DNA of 64,000 nt. It comes from Paenibacillus massiliensis subsp. panacisoli DSM 21345. Lineage in GTDB: Bacteria > Bacillota > Bacilli > Paenibacillales > Paenibacillaceae. A program made the position numbers and the translations under genes. The notes below the pieces were generated by a model, which was not told where the DNA came from, ran no database searches, and saw only the letters and a program-made list of their open reading frames with translations. How positions within the stretch are numbered: the first letter of the stretch is position 1; every line of letters begins with the position of its first letter. Location of the stretch: assembly GCF_000426545.1 (NCBI RefSeq), contig NZ_AUFO01000001.1, positions 496,001-560,000 of the forward strand. The letters run 5' to 3'. Below, in pieces: positions 40,652-49,900 of the stretch.

Positions 40652-41826
40652 ATGATGGAGTAATACAGCGTACTTCTACAGCGACAAACGCCAAGTCAGG
40701 GTCGACAGAACTACTGAATCGATGGCGATTATTACTGGGAGCCTCGGCAGAAGAGAGTCTGTCGCAGAATTCAGAATATAGCTATGATGATTACTCTTAT
40801 ACGGAACTGGATGAGGTACTGGGCTATCTGTATGATCGTGAATATAGCGAGGAGCAGGGCTTCCGTCGTGAAGGGGGACAAGGAGCTCCCCAATTGACGG
40901 TACCAGATTGGCTGCACAAGATCAGAACACTTTTTCCCAAGACAACGGTAGAGGTATTGGAGAAGCAAGCGCTGGAGCGCTACGGCCTGTCAGAGCTACT
41001 GACGGATCGGAAGCTTCTGGAGTCACTAGAACCCAATATGAATCTGCTCAAAAATATTATGCAGTTCAAAGGTCGCATGAAGGGTGAGGTGCTACGTAGC
41101 GCTAAGGACATCGTGCGTACAGTCGTAGAGGATTTGCGCCGCCGGTTGGAGCTTGAGGTACGTTCCAGCATTTTGGGCAAGAAGAGTCGCTATGTGAGCA
41201 GTCCCGTAAAGTCGCTGCGTAATCTGAATATGAAGAAGACCATAACCCGAAATCTCAAAAACTATGATAAAAAACGCGGCAGATTCGTCATTGATCGTCT
41301 TTATTTTGATGGAAGTGTCCAGACCTACAATAAATGGAACATCGTCATTGCTGTCGATGAAAGCGGGAGTATGCTGGATTCTGTTATTTATAGTGCAGTC
41401 ATGGCGAGTATCTTCCATAGTCTGAATGCGTTGCGTACTCATCTGATTATTTTTGATACCGAGGTGGTGGATCTCAGTGATCGGCTGGAGGACCCGGTTG
41501 ATCTGCTGATGAGTGTCCAGCTTGGTGGGGGGACGCATATTACCAAGGCACTTCGTTATGCGGAACGTCTTATGGATAACCCGGGCAAGACGATTTTTGT
41601 ATTGGTAAGTGATCTGGAGGAAGGTTACCCGCTTCCATATATGTATAAGGCCTGCAAGGATATTGTAGACGCGGGAGCAAAGCTACTCGTGTTAACAGCG
41701 TTGGATTTCAGCGGTGAAGCAGTATACAACCGGAATGCTGCCCAGGCCTTGAGCAATATCGGAGCCGAGGTTGCAGCTATTACACCGAACGAGCTGGCGG
41801 AGTGGGTTGCTGGGGTCATTCGTTAG
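40627..41826 (+). CDS. VWA domain protein, ViaA-like partner of the MoxR ATPase
   Basis: A 399-residue protein. Residues 1-230 are charged and helical, and 237-399 form a von Willebrand A domain with an intact metal site: D244-E-S246-G-S248, a Thr in G-G-G-T-H-I-T near residue 303, and D in V-L-V-S-D-L-E near residue 334. This layout, with a C-terminal VWA and a helical N-terminus, is that of ViaA, the partner of the MoxR ATPase RavA. It probably links the ATPase to a target. AAAGGAG at 40612-40618 lies inside the DUF5682 gene, so translation is coupled. Confidence 0.88.
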   Translation: MDADQHEVDDGVIQRTSTATNAKSGSTELLNRWRLLLGASAEESLSQNSEYSYDDYSYTELDEVLGYLYDREYSEEQGFRREGGQGAPQLTVPDWLHKIRTLFPKTTVEVLEKQALERYGLSELLTDRKLLESLEPNMNLLKNIMQFKGRMKGEVLRSAKDIVRTVVEDLRRRLELEVRSSILGKKSRYVSSPVKSLRNLNMKKTITRNLKNYDKKRGRFVIDRLYFDGSVQTYNKWNIVIAVDESGSMLDSVIYSAVMASIFHSLNALRTHLIIFDTEVVDLSDRLEDPVDLLMSVQLGGGTHITKALRYAERLMDNPGKTIFVLVSDLEEGYPLPYMYKACKDIVDAGAKLLVLTALDFSGEAVYNRNAAQALSNIGAEVAAITPNELAEWVAGVIR

Positions 41827-41881
41827 ATTACACACGGTTGCTTGTGTACATGAATCATCATTAGAATGGGAGGGCTAGATT

Positions 41882-44800
41882 ATGCTAAAGGAAACTTTAA
41901 CGGAGCAATCATTAGTAGACAAGACACTGGAGCTGTATGGGAAGGATAATCGCCTGACGAAGCAGGATATCGAGCAGATTCGAAATTATGTAATGGGCAA
42001 AGAAAGTACAGTTCCAAGGCTCAGCTCAATTTCCAATTTCTCTTTCAGTACCATAGATTACCTGGAGAAGCTATTCAAGCAGGAGACCAGCGATGAAGCT
42101 CTTCGCTTATCCGCAGTGATCCTGACGAATAAAGGTCTTAGCTGGGGAGAATATCTGATTCCTGTCATCTTCCGTAATCAGATCTATCCAGTCGGTCTAG
42201 GCAAGACGAGTAAGAATGGAGCAGAACGTATGGAACGAATGCAGCCCATTATGGACAAGCTCTCGTCTTACCTTGGAGAAGCCGAGATGAACAGGCTGAT
42301 TGAAAAACAATTGGGACAAGGTGAGATGCGTGCTCGTAGTGCGGTCACTCCGCATCAATTGATACAAGCCTTGCTCCTGCTGAGACTTTACTATCAAGCT
42401 AACGCGAATCAGGCGCAGGAGGGGTTGAAGAGAATTCCGGAATGGCTGCGGTTGGTAGTGACTGAGGATGCAGACGAATTACGCAAGCAGTTACATACGG
42501 CGATGGAGCCAATTATTCTACGGCGGGCAGATTACCGGGATAGACATAATGCGACCACTGTGGATCTGAATGCAGAGTGGGTTTCAGAGCGTCGTGCACA
42601 AGTAGTTGCTACTCATTTCCCTGACAGCACTGCGAATGCCAAAGAATTGCTGCCGAGGACTACACTGATCGATACGTTGTATCTGATAACTGCTGCTCTC
42701 CTGTATCGCTGCAACCTCCATGGTGGAAAGGACAGGATGCTGGCCAGTCAAGAGGAGATCGATCACGTACTGCTGGAAGCAGTACGACTGTTGCATGAGG
42801 TATGCCCACTGGAGGTTCGCAGCCATCTTCTGAGGATGGATTATAACTCCTCCAAGCCAGATGAGTTGCTTGAGGGGCTGCTGCCTACGGATGAACCCTT
42901 TTCATTCATCGAGCAGTTGGCAGACTCGTTCAAATACAACATGATTACTTGGCGAAAGCTGCTAGACATGATCCCGGGACATTTGGAGGAGAGTCATCGG
43001 GCTTACGAGATTTTGGAGAATCCTTTTTTGAAGCTGATTATCCATACCGTGCTTGCCGACCAGGGGGAACCACTTCCAAAAGGTGCTGGAACCGTAGAGC
43101 AGGCTATTATAGCTAATTTGCGAAATAAGGCATTCAGTGGACGCTTTGGATTGATGCTGGCTCGTTACCTCGAAGGTGAGCTTACTCTTGAGGAATATTG
43201 GGGCGACCAGCAGAACCATGGACTATTCAACAGACTGAACAAGGATATGAACCGCAAGCAACTCGTCATTGCACTGTCCTTCCTGCCGCTGGAGTCCGAG
43301 GCGACTCGTCGTCTTGCGAGCCTAATCTCGTACAAGGGCGTCAATACACTGGAATGTGTCTCGGAGCTGTATCGCTCTTATGCTTTTGACGGACAGAAGG
43401 TACTGGAGACCTACGCAGATCATCCCGAGGTAGATCACCAGAAGCTGCTTGAAGCGCTTGTCTGGCTGAACGGAGTAACGGGCGATACGTATGACTATAA
43501 CTTTATGGGGGAAGAGGCTTATCAGCGTCTGCTCCACACGTATCCAGAGGCTGTGCTTGGAAAATATGATGAGCTCTCTACGGATGCACGGGAGTTGTTC
43601 CTGAGCACCATGCTGTCATCATGGGAGCAGCAGCCAGCTGAATTAATGACAAAGGTGTTCCTGAAGGGGTTGAATGATTCGTCCAAAAAACTCCGCAAAC
43701 AGATCACTGCAGCCTTCACGGATCGTGTAGATCTTCAGTTGTATAAGGATGTGTATCTTGCCAGTAAAAAATCAGGCATCAAGGAGCAGGTGCTGAATCT
43801 GATACGTCGACTTCCTGAGGCCAAGGATGCGTACACCGAACTGCTGTCGAAAGAGAAAAATAGCGCTCTGCGCGAGCTTATTCAGGTGCTACTGGATACG
43901 GCGGGGCAAGGTCCGGCACAGGCACATGCTGCTCTGGCAAGACAGGCGGATGATAAGAAGAAGTCCCGCCTGAGCTGGCTCTCGCTGGCGGATCTACCGC
44001 TGCTCAGGGATACTGATGCTCAGCCGCTGAGCCAGGATATTCAGGTATATGTGCTACTGCAATCCTTGGAATACAACTCAGGGCCGAATGAAATGCTGGA
44101 GGAGATGAATGTTTATGTGCAAGCTGCCTCCCTGGCAGACTTCAGCAGTGAGCTTATACAGCAATGGCTCCAGATAGGGGCTCCTGCGAAAGAGAAGTGG
44201 GTATTGTATCTGGGTGCAATGTTCGGAGACCGCAGGCTGGTAGATTTGTTAAGTAGGGAAATCAAAGGCTGGTCTGAGAGCGGACGAGGGGCTATTGCAG
44301 CCGAGTCTGTCAAGGTTATGTCCTACGTCAAGGATCTATCTGCCCTGATGACCATCGACAAGCTGGGGCGTACCATTAAGAATCGTCAGGTAAAGACGGC
44401 GGCGGCGGAAGCGCTGCAGATGGCAGCAGAGAATGCTGGATTGACACAGGAGCAGCTGGAGGATCGACTCATTACTGCGCTTGGTTTTGATAGTACAGGT
44501 ACACAGCGTCTCAGCTATGGAGCCCGATCCTTCCTCGTCAAGGTGAATCGTGATTATCAATTGAGCGTACTGAATGAAGAGACAGGTAAGGTGGTCAAGA
44601 GTCTGCCTGCACCAGGTGAGAAAGATGATGCCGAGCAGGCAAAGGAAGCAAAGATCCGCTTCACTCAGCTCAAGAAGGACCTGAAGACCATGGTTACGTT
44701 GCAGTCACAGCGGCTGGAAGAATCCTTGTCCAAACAGCGACTGTGGTCTACCCAGGAATGGACGGATTTGTTCGTTAACAATGTGATTATGCATCACTTT

Positions 44801-45406
44801 GCCGTAGGACTTGTGTGGGGCGTCTATGAGAACGAACAGCTCAAGGATACTTTCCGATACATGGACGACGGAACCTTCAACACGGTTGATGAAGAGGAAT
44901 ACGAGCTGGGGGCAGATGTCCGGATTGGACTCGTGCACCCGTTGGAGCTTGATCAGGAGCAGCTTGAGGCCTGGAAGACTCAGCTTCAGGATTATGAAAT
45001 TGAACAGCCCTTCGAGCAGTTGGAGCGTACCGTATATATTGTCGCAGAGGATGAGAGGAAGTCGCGTGAGTATGCTCACTTGCCTGCCGAAGAGTATTCT
45101 CCGACTGCCCTCCCCAAGACGCTTGAGAAATATGGCTGGTATAAAGGTGCCCCTGCAGATGGTGGCTTCTACCACGAGATGTACAAGGCGTACGGCGAAT
45201 TGATTGTCGAGCTGCAATTCAGTGGAACCAGTGTTGTGTACTATGAGGGCCTGGAGGATATTACACTTACCTCGCTGGAGTTCTATCGCAATCGGAACAA
45301 TAAATACCACTCCTATTATAGGGATGAGGCTATGGAGCTAGAGCGTGTACCCGCTCGTGTGTACAGTGAGACCATCTATGATATTTTGCGTGCCACAGGA
45401 CGGTAA
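41882..45406 (+). CDS. DUF4132 family giant protein
   Basis: A 1174-residue cytoplasmic protein, the largest in the window. The C-terminal third matches DUF4132 (MolR-like): L-V-W-G-V-Y near residue 979, F-R-Y-M-D-D-G-T-F-N near residue 993, and I-G-L-V-H-P-L-E-L. Most of the rest appears to be alpha-solenoid-like helices, suiting a large protein-binding platform. No enzymatic motif is evident. It begins 55 bases after the VWA gene with GGGAGGG as ribosome site and is followed after 80 bases by the SWIM gene. MolR was once linked to molybdate control in E. coli, but that does not define function here. Confidence 0.85.
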   Translation: MLKETLTEQSLVDKTLELYGKDNRLTKQDIEQIRNYVMGKESTVPRLSSISNFSFSTIDYLEKLFKQETSDEALRLSAVILTNKGLSWGEYLIPVIFRNQIYPVGLGKTSKNGAERMERMQPIMDKLSSYLGEAEMNRLIEKQLGQGEMRARSAVTPHQLIQALLLLRLYYQANANQAQEGLKRIPEWLRLVVTEDADELRKQLHTAMEPIILRRADYRDRHNATTVDLNAEWVSERRAQVVATHFPDSTANAKELLPRTTLIDTLYLITAALLYRCNLHGGKDRMLASQEEIDHVLLEAVRLLHEVCPLEVRSHLLRMDYNSSKPDELLEGLLPTDEPFSFIEQLADSFKYNMITWRKLLDMIPGHLEESHRAYEILENPFLKLIIHTVLADQGEPLPKGAGTVEQAIIANLRNKAFSGRFGLMLARYLEGELTLEEYWGDQQNHGLFNRLNKDMNRKQLVIALSFLPLESEATRRLASLISYKGVNTLECVSELYRSYAFDGQKVLETYADHPEVDHQKLLEALVWLNGVTGDTYDYNFMGEEAYQRLLHTYPEAVLGKYDELSTDARELFLSTMLSSWEQQPAELMTKVFLKGLNDSSKKLRKQITAAFTDRVDLQLYKDVYLASKKSGIKEQVLNLIRRLPEAKDAYTELLSKEKNSALRELIQVLLDTAGQGPAQAHAALARQADDKKKSRLSWLSLADLPLLRDTDAQPLSQDIQVYVLLQSLEYNSGPNEMLEEMNVYVQAASLADFSSELIQQWLQIGAPAKEKWVLYLGAMFGDRRLVDLLSREIKGWSESGRGAIAAESVKVMSYVKDLSALMTIDKLGRTIKNRQVKTAAAEALQMAAENAGLTQEQLEDRLITALGFDSTGTQRLSYGARSFLVKVNRDYQLSVLNEETGKVVKSLPAPGEKDDAEQAKEAKIRFTQLKKDLKTMVTLQSQRLEESLSKQRLWSTQEWTDLFVNNVIMHHFAVGLVWGVYENEQLKDTFRYMDDGTFNTVDEEEYELGADVRIGLVHPLELDQEQLEAWKTQLQDYEIEQPFEQLERTVYIVAEDERKSREYAHLPAEEYSPTALPKTLEKYGWYKGAPADGGFYHEMYKAYGELIVELQFSGTSVVYYEGLEDITLTSLEFYRNRNNKYHSYYRDEAMELERVPARVYSETIYDILRATGR

Positions 45407-45486
45407 TAGCAACTGCTCGGTGAGAGCAGTATAGGAAGCGCATCAAGGCAGCGGTGTAGCTGCGGCGAACAGGAGGAGGACGGCGC

Positions 45487-47277
45487 ATGGATGATGCTGG
45501 CTATAGGTTGCAATTTAATCAATTTATCGACTTATGCACAGCGGATTATTTGATCCGTTATGCCAATAAAGGGTTGTACAATCGCGCGCTTAAGGAAATA
45601 GCCAAGGGTACCCGTGTTGATTATACCTTTCTGCCTGCGTCGGTGAGCTGCCAGCTTGATGATGGAACGACATGTAAGCTGTATGACACGCTAGAGAAAT
45701 GGGAATGCAGTTGTCCATCTGAAGCTATATGCAAGCACATTCTAACCTCCGTGTTATATTATCAGCAGCAGCTCATGGAGAGCCGAGAGGAACCGGAAGG
45801 AACGGCTTCGCAGGTGGAGAGTAGCATGGTGGATGTGCAAGTCTCAGCACAGGTTCCAATGGAGACTGACGCGAACGCAGTATCCCAGATAACCAAACCA
45901 ACCCATGCAACACCGTCCCCTCTAGCTGTTCAACCCAAGGTCGATTTTAGCTGGCTGCTGACCCCGGAACCTGAATCTCTGATTGCTGGTTTTAAGCCGG
46001 CAATTCTGGAAGAAGTGGTGTTCCGGTTGAAGTATGAGGAGCCACTGGAGGTCAAGCATGACTCCTTGTTGACAGTACGATTAGCCAGACGAGAAGTAGA
46101 GGTATCCTTCACAGGGAAGCCTGAACCGGCGAAGGCTCTGTGCTCAGCTAAGGGTAAGGAGGGAGACCTGCTTCGACTAGAGGCGTTGCTGCGCTATCGT
46201 AGAATGCATGGTCTGAAGGATATCGAAGCCTTGAATTCCTCGTTGTATTCTGTCCGCTATTCTATGCAGGCAGTTCGTGAGTGCCGTAGACTCCTTCAGG
46301 AGCTGCTGTTGACAGGACTAGCCAGATTGCCAGAGAGTATGCTGGCCCGGCTTGAGATTGCCGCGGTGACAGCCCATAGCGGGGAGCTTCCTGAAGTAGA
46401 ACGGCAGTTGCGTGGATTGAAGGGGGATCTAGAGCTGTTCTTCAACAGACATATCCGGAGCTCCATGGGGGTACTCCTGGACCGCATAACCCGATTGGAA
46501 CTGACCCTCAAGCTATTGGGTGAACAGCAGCTGTCATTACCTCAACTATCCGAGCTGGCAGGCGAATATCGCTCCCGTTACCATACTGTGCCTCGTCTGC
46601 AGCTGTATGGACTGGGGGCGGAGCCCTGGGAGAGTCGTTCCGGCTATCGGGGAATTACTTACTATTTTTATTGCCCGGATGATCAAGGTATATATACTTA
46701 TACCGATGCTCGACCGGTGTTCTATGAAAAGAACGAGTTCGCGTTCGGAGTGCATTATGCATCCTTTGCCCCATGGTTGCCAGGATTAACAATGGATCGT
46801 CTATCCAGAGAGCAGCTGGAGTTTAGGCAAGTGAAAGTAAATCGCGACCACAGGCTATCCTCGTCGGATTCGGCAGTGCTTGAATTGCTGCCACGAAATC
46901 GAATTGAGGAGATTCCGCTAGAGGGGGACTTGTTCAAAAGTATTTCACAGTTGGAAGGAGCCTCACGGCAGCCAAAACTATTTGCTGCCCGAACGGAGCA
47001 ATTGGTTGTGCTGAAGCTTGAACGCATCGTGGATCGTTATTTTGATCAGTTGGCACAAGAGCTGATTCTGATTGGGGAAGATACGGACCAACTCAGGGTG
47101 ACAATGACGATTCCCTATGATCAGGAATGGAAGACGGCTATCAAAGCATTGGAGAAGGATAATCGCACCCAGGAGCTGGAGCATTTTTACACGCTCGTAA
47201 GAATACAGGGACAGAAGCTCTATCCGATCAGTTTTTTGAAGGGAACGCAGGTGGTAAATCTCAAGCTCGATCTGTAG
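45487..47277 (+). CDS. SWIM zinc-finger protein
   Basis: A 596-residue protein. The SWIM motif C-x-C-x(n)-C-x-H is C74-S-C76...C82-K-H84 in the sequence W-E-C-S-C-P-S-E-A-I-C-K-H; SWIM domains bind nucleic acids or proteins. The N-terminal R-A-L-K-E-I-A-K-G-T-R-V segment resembles the usual lead-in to the finger. An Ala/Thr/Pro-rich linker (about 105-150) leads to a long helical C-terminal part without recognised motifs; no SNF2 helicase motif is present, although SWIM is often fused to one. GGAGGAGG precedes the ATG. It is the fifth gene of the cassette. Confidence 0.82.
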   Translation: MDDAGYRLQFNQFIDLCTADYLIRYANKGLYNRALKEIAKGTRVDYTFLPASVSCQLDDGTTCKLYDTLEKWECSCPSEAICKHILTSVLYYQQQLMESREEPEGTASQVESSMVDVQVSAQVPMETDANAVSQITKPTHATPSPLAVQPKVDFSWLLTPEPESLIAGFKPAILEEVVFRLKYEEPLEVKHDSLLTVRLARREVEVSFTGKPEPAKALCSAKGKEGDLLRLEALLRYRRMHGLKDIEALNSSLYSVRYSMQAVRECRRLLQELLLTGLARLPESMLARLEIAAVTAHSGELPEVERQLRGLKGDLELFFNRHIRSSMGVLLDRITRLELTLKLLGEQQLSLPQLSELAGEYRSRYHTVPRLQLYGLGAEPWESRSGYRGITYYFYCPDDQGIYTYTDARPVFYEKNEFAFGVHYASFAPWLPGLTMDRLSREQLEFRQVKVNRDHRLSSSDSAVLELLPRNRIEEIPLEGDLFKSISQLEGASRQPKLFAARTEQLVVLKLERIVDRYFDQLAQELILIGEDTDQLRVTMTIPYDQEWKTAIKALEKDNRTQELEHFYTLVRIQGQKLYPISFLKGTQVVNLKLDL

Positions 47278-47398
47278 CTTCGGATCTACTGAACTGGATA
47301 GAAGAGCAATCTTTAGTTATTATCCAGTCTCAGTATTAAGACTAGCAAAGCAGGATTATGCTCAGAAAATAAATGAAGAAGAGGAGTGAGGTGAAGTC

Positions 47399-47698
47399 GT
47401 GCAGGGAATGCATTCGCTCAGTGATAAGATACATAGCTGGTGTCAGGAGCTACTGCTTCGAGGCTTGTCTCAGCTCACATTGGATGATCTGGCTCTACTA
47501 GAACAGCGGTCGGCAGAAGCTGCCCGACTCAATCTCCTATTCCTCCAGCAATTGCTGGAGCAGGTGATATATACTGGACGAGCTGCTGTACTGGGTGGTG
47601 ATGCAGGTACACAATTGCTGGAGGCCTACTGCATGCTTAGTCAGTATGTTAGTCTGATTGTTCAGGAGCCTGAGGCTCTGCATGCACTGGCAGAATGA
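47399..47698 (+). CDS. 99-residue orphan at the end of the MoxR cassette
   Basis: A small helical protein starting GTG, with AGGTGA about 6 bases upstream. It is rich in Leu, Gln and Glu (L-N-L-L-F-L-Q-Q-L-L-E-Q-V) and contains two Cys. Neither a family nor a homologous module was recognised. It is separated from the SWIM gene by 121 bases and followed by a long hairpin (47742-47786), so it is probably the last gene of the cassette, perhaps a small regulator or adaptor (inference from position). Confidence 0.6.
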   Translation: MQGMHSLSDKIHSWCQELLLRGLSQLTLDDLALLEQRSAEAARLNLLFLQQLLEQVIYTGRAAVLGGDAGTQLLEAYCMLSQYVSLIVQEPEALHALAE

Positions 47699-47741
47699 TC
47701 TTAAGTTGAGATTGAGGAGGCCGATTACAAATAAATACCAG

Positions 47742-47786
47742 CACAAAATAGGCAGTCTGCTTCTAAATGCAGCTTGCCTATTTGTG
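47742..47786. terminator. long hairpin between the MoxR cassette and prli42
   Basis: CACAAAATAGGCA (47742-47754) pairs with TGCCTATTTGTG (47775-47786) with one bulged base, and inner arms CTGC (47757-47760) and GCAG (47769-47772) extend it. It lies between convergent genes and could stop both transcripts. T-tracts are weak on both strands. Confidence 0.55.
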
Positions 47787-47846
47787 TGTAGCATTCGCTC
47801 TTATTTGCTGTTATTAGTATTGTTGTGTTGTCATCCTTATTGCTGG

Positions 47847-47948
47847 TTATCTAAATATAAGAGGCTCCAGCACTGCCAGTAGGGTCGAGCCGACCATGGC
47901 GATTAGCATGACGTATACAAATACTTTAAACCATTTTTTGTGCTGCAT
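47847..47948 (-). CDS. prli42: stressosome-associated miniprotein Prli42
   Basis: A 33-residue protein, M-Q-H-K-K-W-F-K-V-F-V-Y-V-M-L-I-A-M-V-G then a second hydrophobic stretch ending L-E-P-L-I-F-R. The basic K-K-W-F-K start and the V-Y-V-M-L-I-A-M helix are the recognisable Prli42 pattern. In Listeria this miniprotein tethers the stressosome to the membrane. AAGGAG lies 7 bases before the ATG on the minus strand. The frame is too short for most gene callers. No stressosome (rsbR/S/T) genes are in the window. Confidence 0.82.
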   Translation of the reverse strand: MQHKKWFKVFVYVMLIAMVGSTLLAVLEPLIFR

Positions 47949-48027
47949 GTGTAACTCCTTTATAATGAATATGGAATGTTGAAGTTAATACTATTGTAAC
48001 GCAATCCGAGTAGGGAGGAAAGGTAGT

Positions 48028-49155
48028 ATGGTTGTTAAAGAGCGATTGATTGCTGAATTTATGGAACTTGTACAGGTAGATAGTGAAACTAGGCACGAGC
48101 AGGAAATTGCGAAGGTGCTGAAGGATAAATTTATGGCGTTGGGTCTAGAGGTGAAGGAAGACGATTCCAAGGAACGTACTGGGCACGGTGCAGGCAATCT
48201 GATTGCGACCTGGAAGGCAACAGGCACGGAACAAGCACCGAAAATTCTGTTTACCTGTCATATGGATACAGTTGCTCCAGGTGTAGGAATACAACCAGAG
48301 CTGGGCGAAGATGGATGGATTCGTAGCAAGGGTGCGACGATTCTGGGAGCCGATGATAAAGCGGGAATAGCTGCACTATTCGAAGCCATTCGCGTCGCAG
48401 AGGAGCAGAAGCTTCCACATGGTCAGATTCAATTTGTGATCACGGTGGGCGAGGAATCTGGTCTGATTGGTGCAAGTGCGATGAAGCCTGAGGATCTCGA
48501 TGCGGAATTCGGATTCGCCTTGGACTCGAATGGCGAAGTAGGATCCATCTGCATCGGTGCCCCTACCAGAGCGAACATTGAGATGACGATTACTGGCAAG
48601 TCTGCTCATGCTGGGGTAAATCCTGAGGATGGAATCAGCGCTATTCAGGTTGCTTCCAAGGCTATCAGTGCCATGAAGCTCGGCCGGATTGATAAGGATA
48701 CGACCGCAAATATTGGCAAATTCGAAGGTGGCGGAGCAACTAATGTTGTATGTGAACTGGTGACGTTATACGCTGAAGCACGTAGCAATGTGCAGGAGAA
48801 GATGAGTCAGCAGATTCAGCAAATGAGGGACGCGCTGGAGACGACCTGTCGGGAGTACGGAGCACAGTCTGAATTCCGCAGTGAGATTGCCTATCCTGCA
48901 TATAAGTTCAAGGAGGACGATGAACTGGTGCAGCTTGCACAACGGGCGATTCGCGGCATTGGGCTGAATTCAGAAACCTTTGTCTCAGGTGGTGGGTCTG
49001 ATGCGAATGTCTTTAATGGCTTGGGCATTCCTACAATTAATCTTGCGTTAGGTTATGAATATATTCATACGACTCAAGAGAAAATTAAGGCAGACGATAT
49101 CGTCAAGGCAGCGGAGATTGTGGTCGCCATTATCCGTGAGACTGCAGGTAAATGA
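48028..49155 (+). CDS. M20 family metallopeptidase (PepT/YqjE-like)
   Basis: A 375-residue zinc peptidase of the M20 clan, related to tripeptidase T and B. subtilis YqjE. The first metal ligand is in F-T-C-H-M-D-T near residue 75, the bridging Asp in L-G-A-D-D-K-A-G near residue 111, and the catalytic Glu pair in V-G-E-E-S-G near residue 146. The dimerisation domain begins at G-K-S-A-H-A-G-V-N-P near residue 193. The conserved C-terminal His is in Y-I-H-T-T. Substrate is a small peptide or amidated amino acid, not further defined. GGGAGGAAAGG lies upstream. A terminator follows. Confidence 0.9.
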   Translation: MVVKERLIAEFMELVQVDSETRHEQEIAKVLKDKFMALGLEVKEDDSKERTGHGAGNLIATWKATGTEQAPKILFTCHMDTVAPGVGIQPELGEDGWIRSKGATILGADDKAGIAALFEAIRVAEEQKLPHGQIQFVITVGEESGLIGASAMKPEDLDAEFGFALDSNGEVGSICIGAPTRANIEMTITGKSAHAGVNPEDGISAIQVASKAISAMKLGRIDKDTTANIGKFEGGGATNVVCELVTLYAEARSNVQEKMSQQIQQMRDALETTCREYGAQSEFRSEIAYPAYKFKEDDELVQLAQRAIRGIGLNSETFVSGGGSDANVFNGLGIPTINLALGYEYIHTTQEKIKADDIVKAAEIVVAIIRETAGK

Positions 49156-49178
49156 GACACGGGCTCTAGAACATAAAA

Positions 49179-49214
49179 ATGGCCTGGATTGGGAGCATCT
49201 CCGATTCAGGCCAT
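49179..49214 (+). terminator. terminator-like hairpin after the M20 peptidase gene
   Basis: ATGGCCTG (49179-49186) pairs with CAGGCCAT (49207-49214), with an imperfect inner extension (GGGAG/CTCC). It begins 24 bases after the stop codon and is followed by ATCTTC, a weak T-tract. Confidence 0.65.
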
Positions 49215-49288
49215 ATCTTCTATGTATCGACTGTGAATACGAATCATTGTTGTACATTTGTACTACATGGCAATGGTATAATCAGCTC

Positions 49289-49879
49289 TCAGTGACGTTC
49301 TTCAAGGAATGTATGATCAAAGTAAGCTTTGAAATTCGGATATAGCTGCACAAGGTGGTCTTGCAGACTACTGCGCTCAGCCACGAGCTCGTCCAGACCG
49401 AACAGAATTTCATGCTCAATCTCATAGATCGCACACTCATCTTCATTCGGAGCTGCGCTCAGATCTATACAGCGAATCTTGCCATATTCGGCATCCCAGG
49501 CGAATGGTAGATACCCAAGCTTGCAGAGGACAGGATTGTACATATTTCTAATGTCACCCAGCGGGTCATCAACACCTTGAGAGGGAACGACGTCAAAGTA
49601 ATGATGATAAGTGGAAATAAACGCCTGATACCACTCAGGAAAGGTCAAGCCAAACTCATGCTCCAATTGTGCAATATCCTCCCGGGTAACCATGGAAGTT
49701 ATCATCCTCCATCTCGTCCAGTCCTGCTCAGAAGAAATGGTAGCATTCTCGACCTTCATCTCGTCTGGAACATCAGGGTGCATCCAGCGGCAAAAGTCAT
49801 CCTCTATCATATAATTGTAGCGCTCGTAGTAGGCTTCAAGTCCTTGCTTGATGTAGCTACGAATGTTCAAATGTTCCAT
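49289..49879 (-). CDS. SMI1/KNR4 (SUKH) family protein
   Basis: A 196-residue protein of the SUKH superfamily. V-T-R-E-D-I-A-Q-L-E-H-E-F-G-L-T-F-P-E-W-Y near residue 70 is the diagnostic helix-turn-strand, and F-G-L-D-E-L follows toward the C-terminus. SUKH proteins serve as immunity proteins in bacterial toxin systems and as stand-alone proteins. No toxin gene lies beside it. AAGGAG is present before the start on the minus strand. It is intact, unlike the amber-interrupted family member at 9660. Confidence 0.82.
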   Translation of the reverse strand: MEHLNIRSYIKQGLEAYYERYNYMIEDDFCRWMHPDVPDEMKVENATISSEQDWTRWRMITSMVTREDIAQLEHEFGLTFPEWYQAFISTYHHYFDVVPSQGVDDPLGDIRNMYNPVLCKLGYLPFAWDAEYGKIRCIDLSAAPNEDECAIYEIEHEILFGLDELVAERSSLQDHLVQLYPNFKAYFDHTFLEERH

Positions 49880-49900
49880 GCTGAAAGCTCCTTCTTATCC

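Noticed and set aside
44705-45310. Minus-strand open frame of 201 codons
   Set aside because: It is opposite the conserved DUF4132 C-terminal domain and Leu/Ile-rich only by antisense composition.
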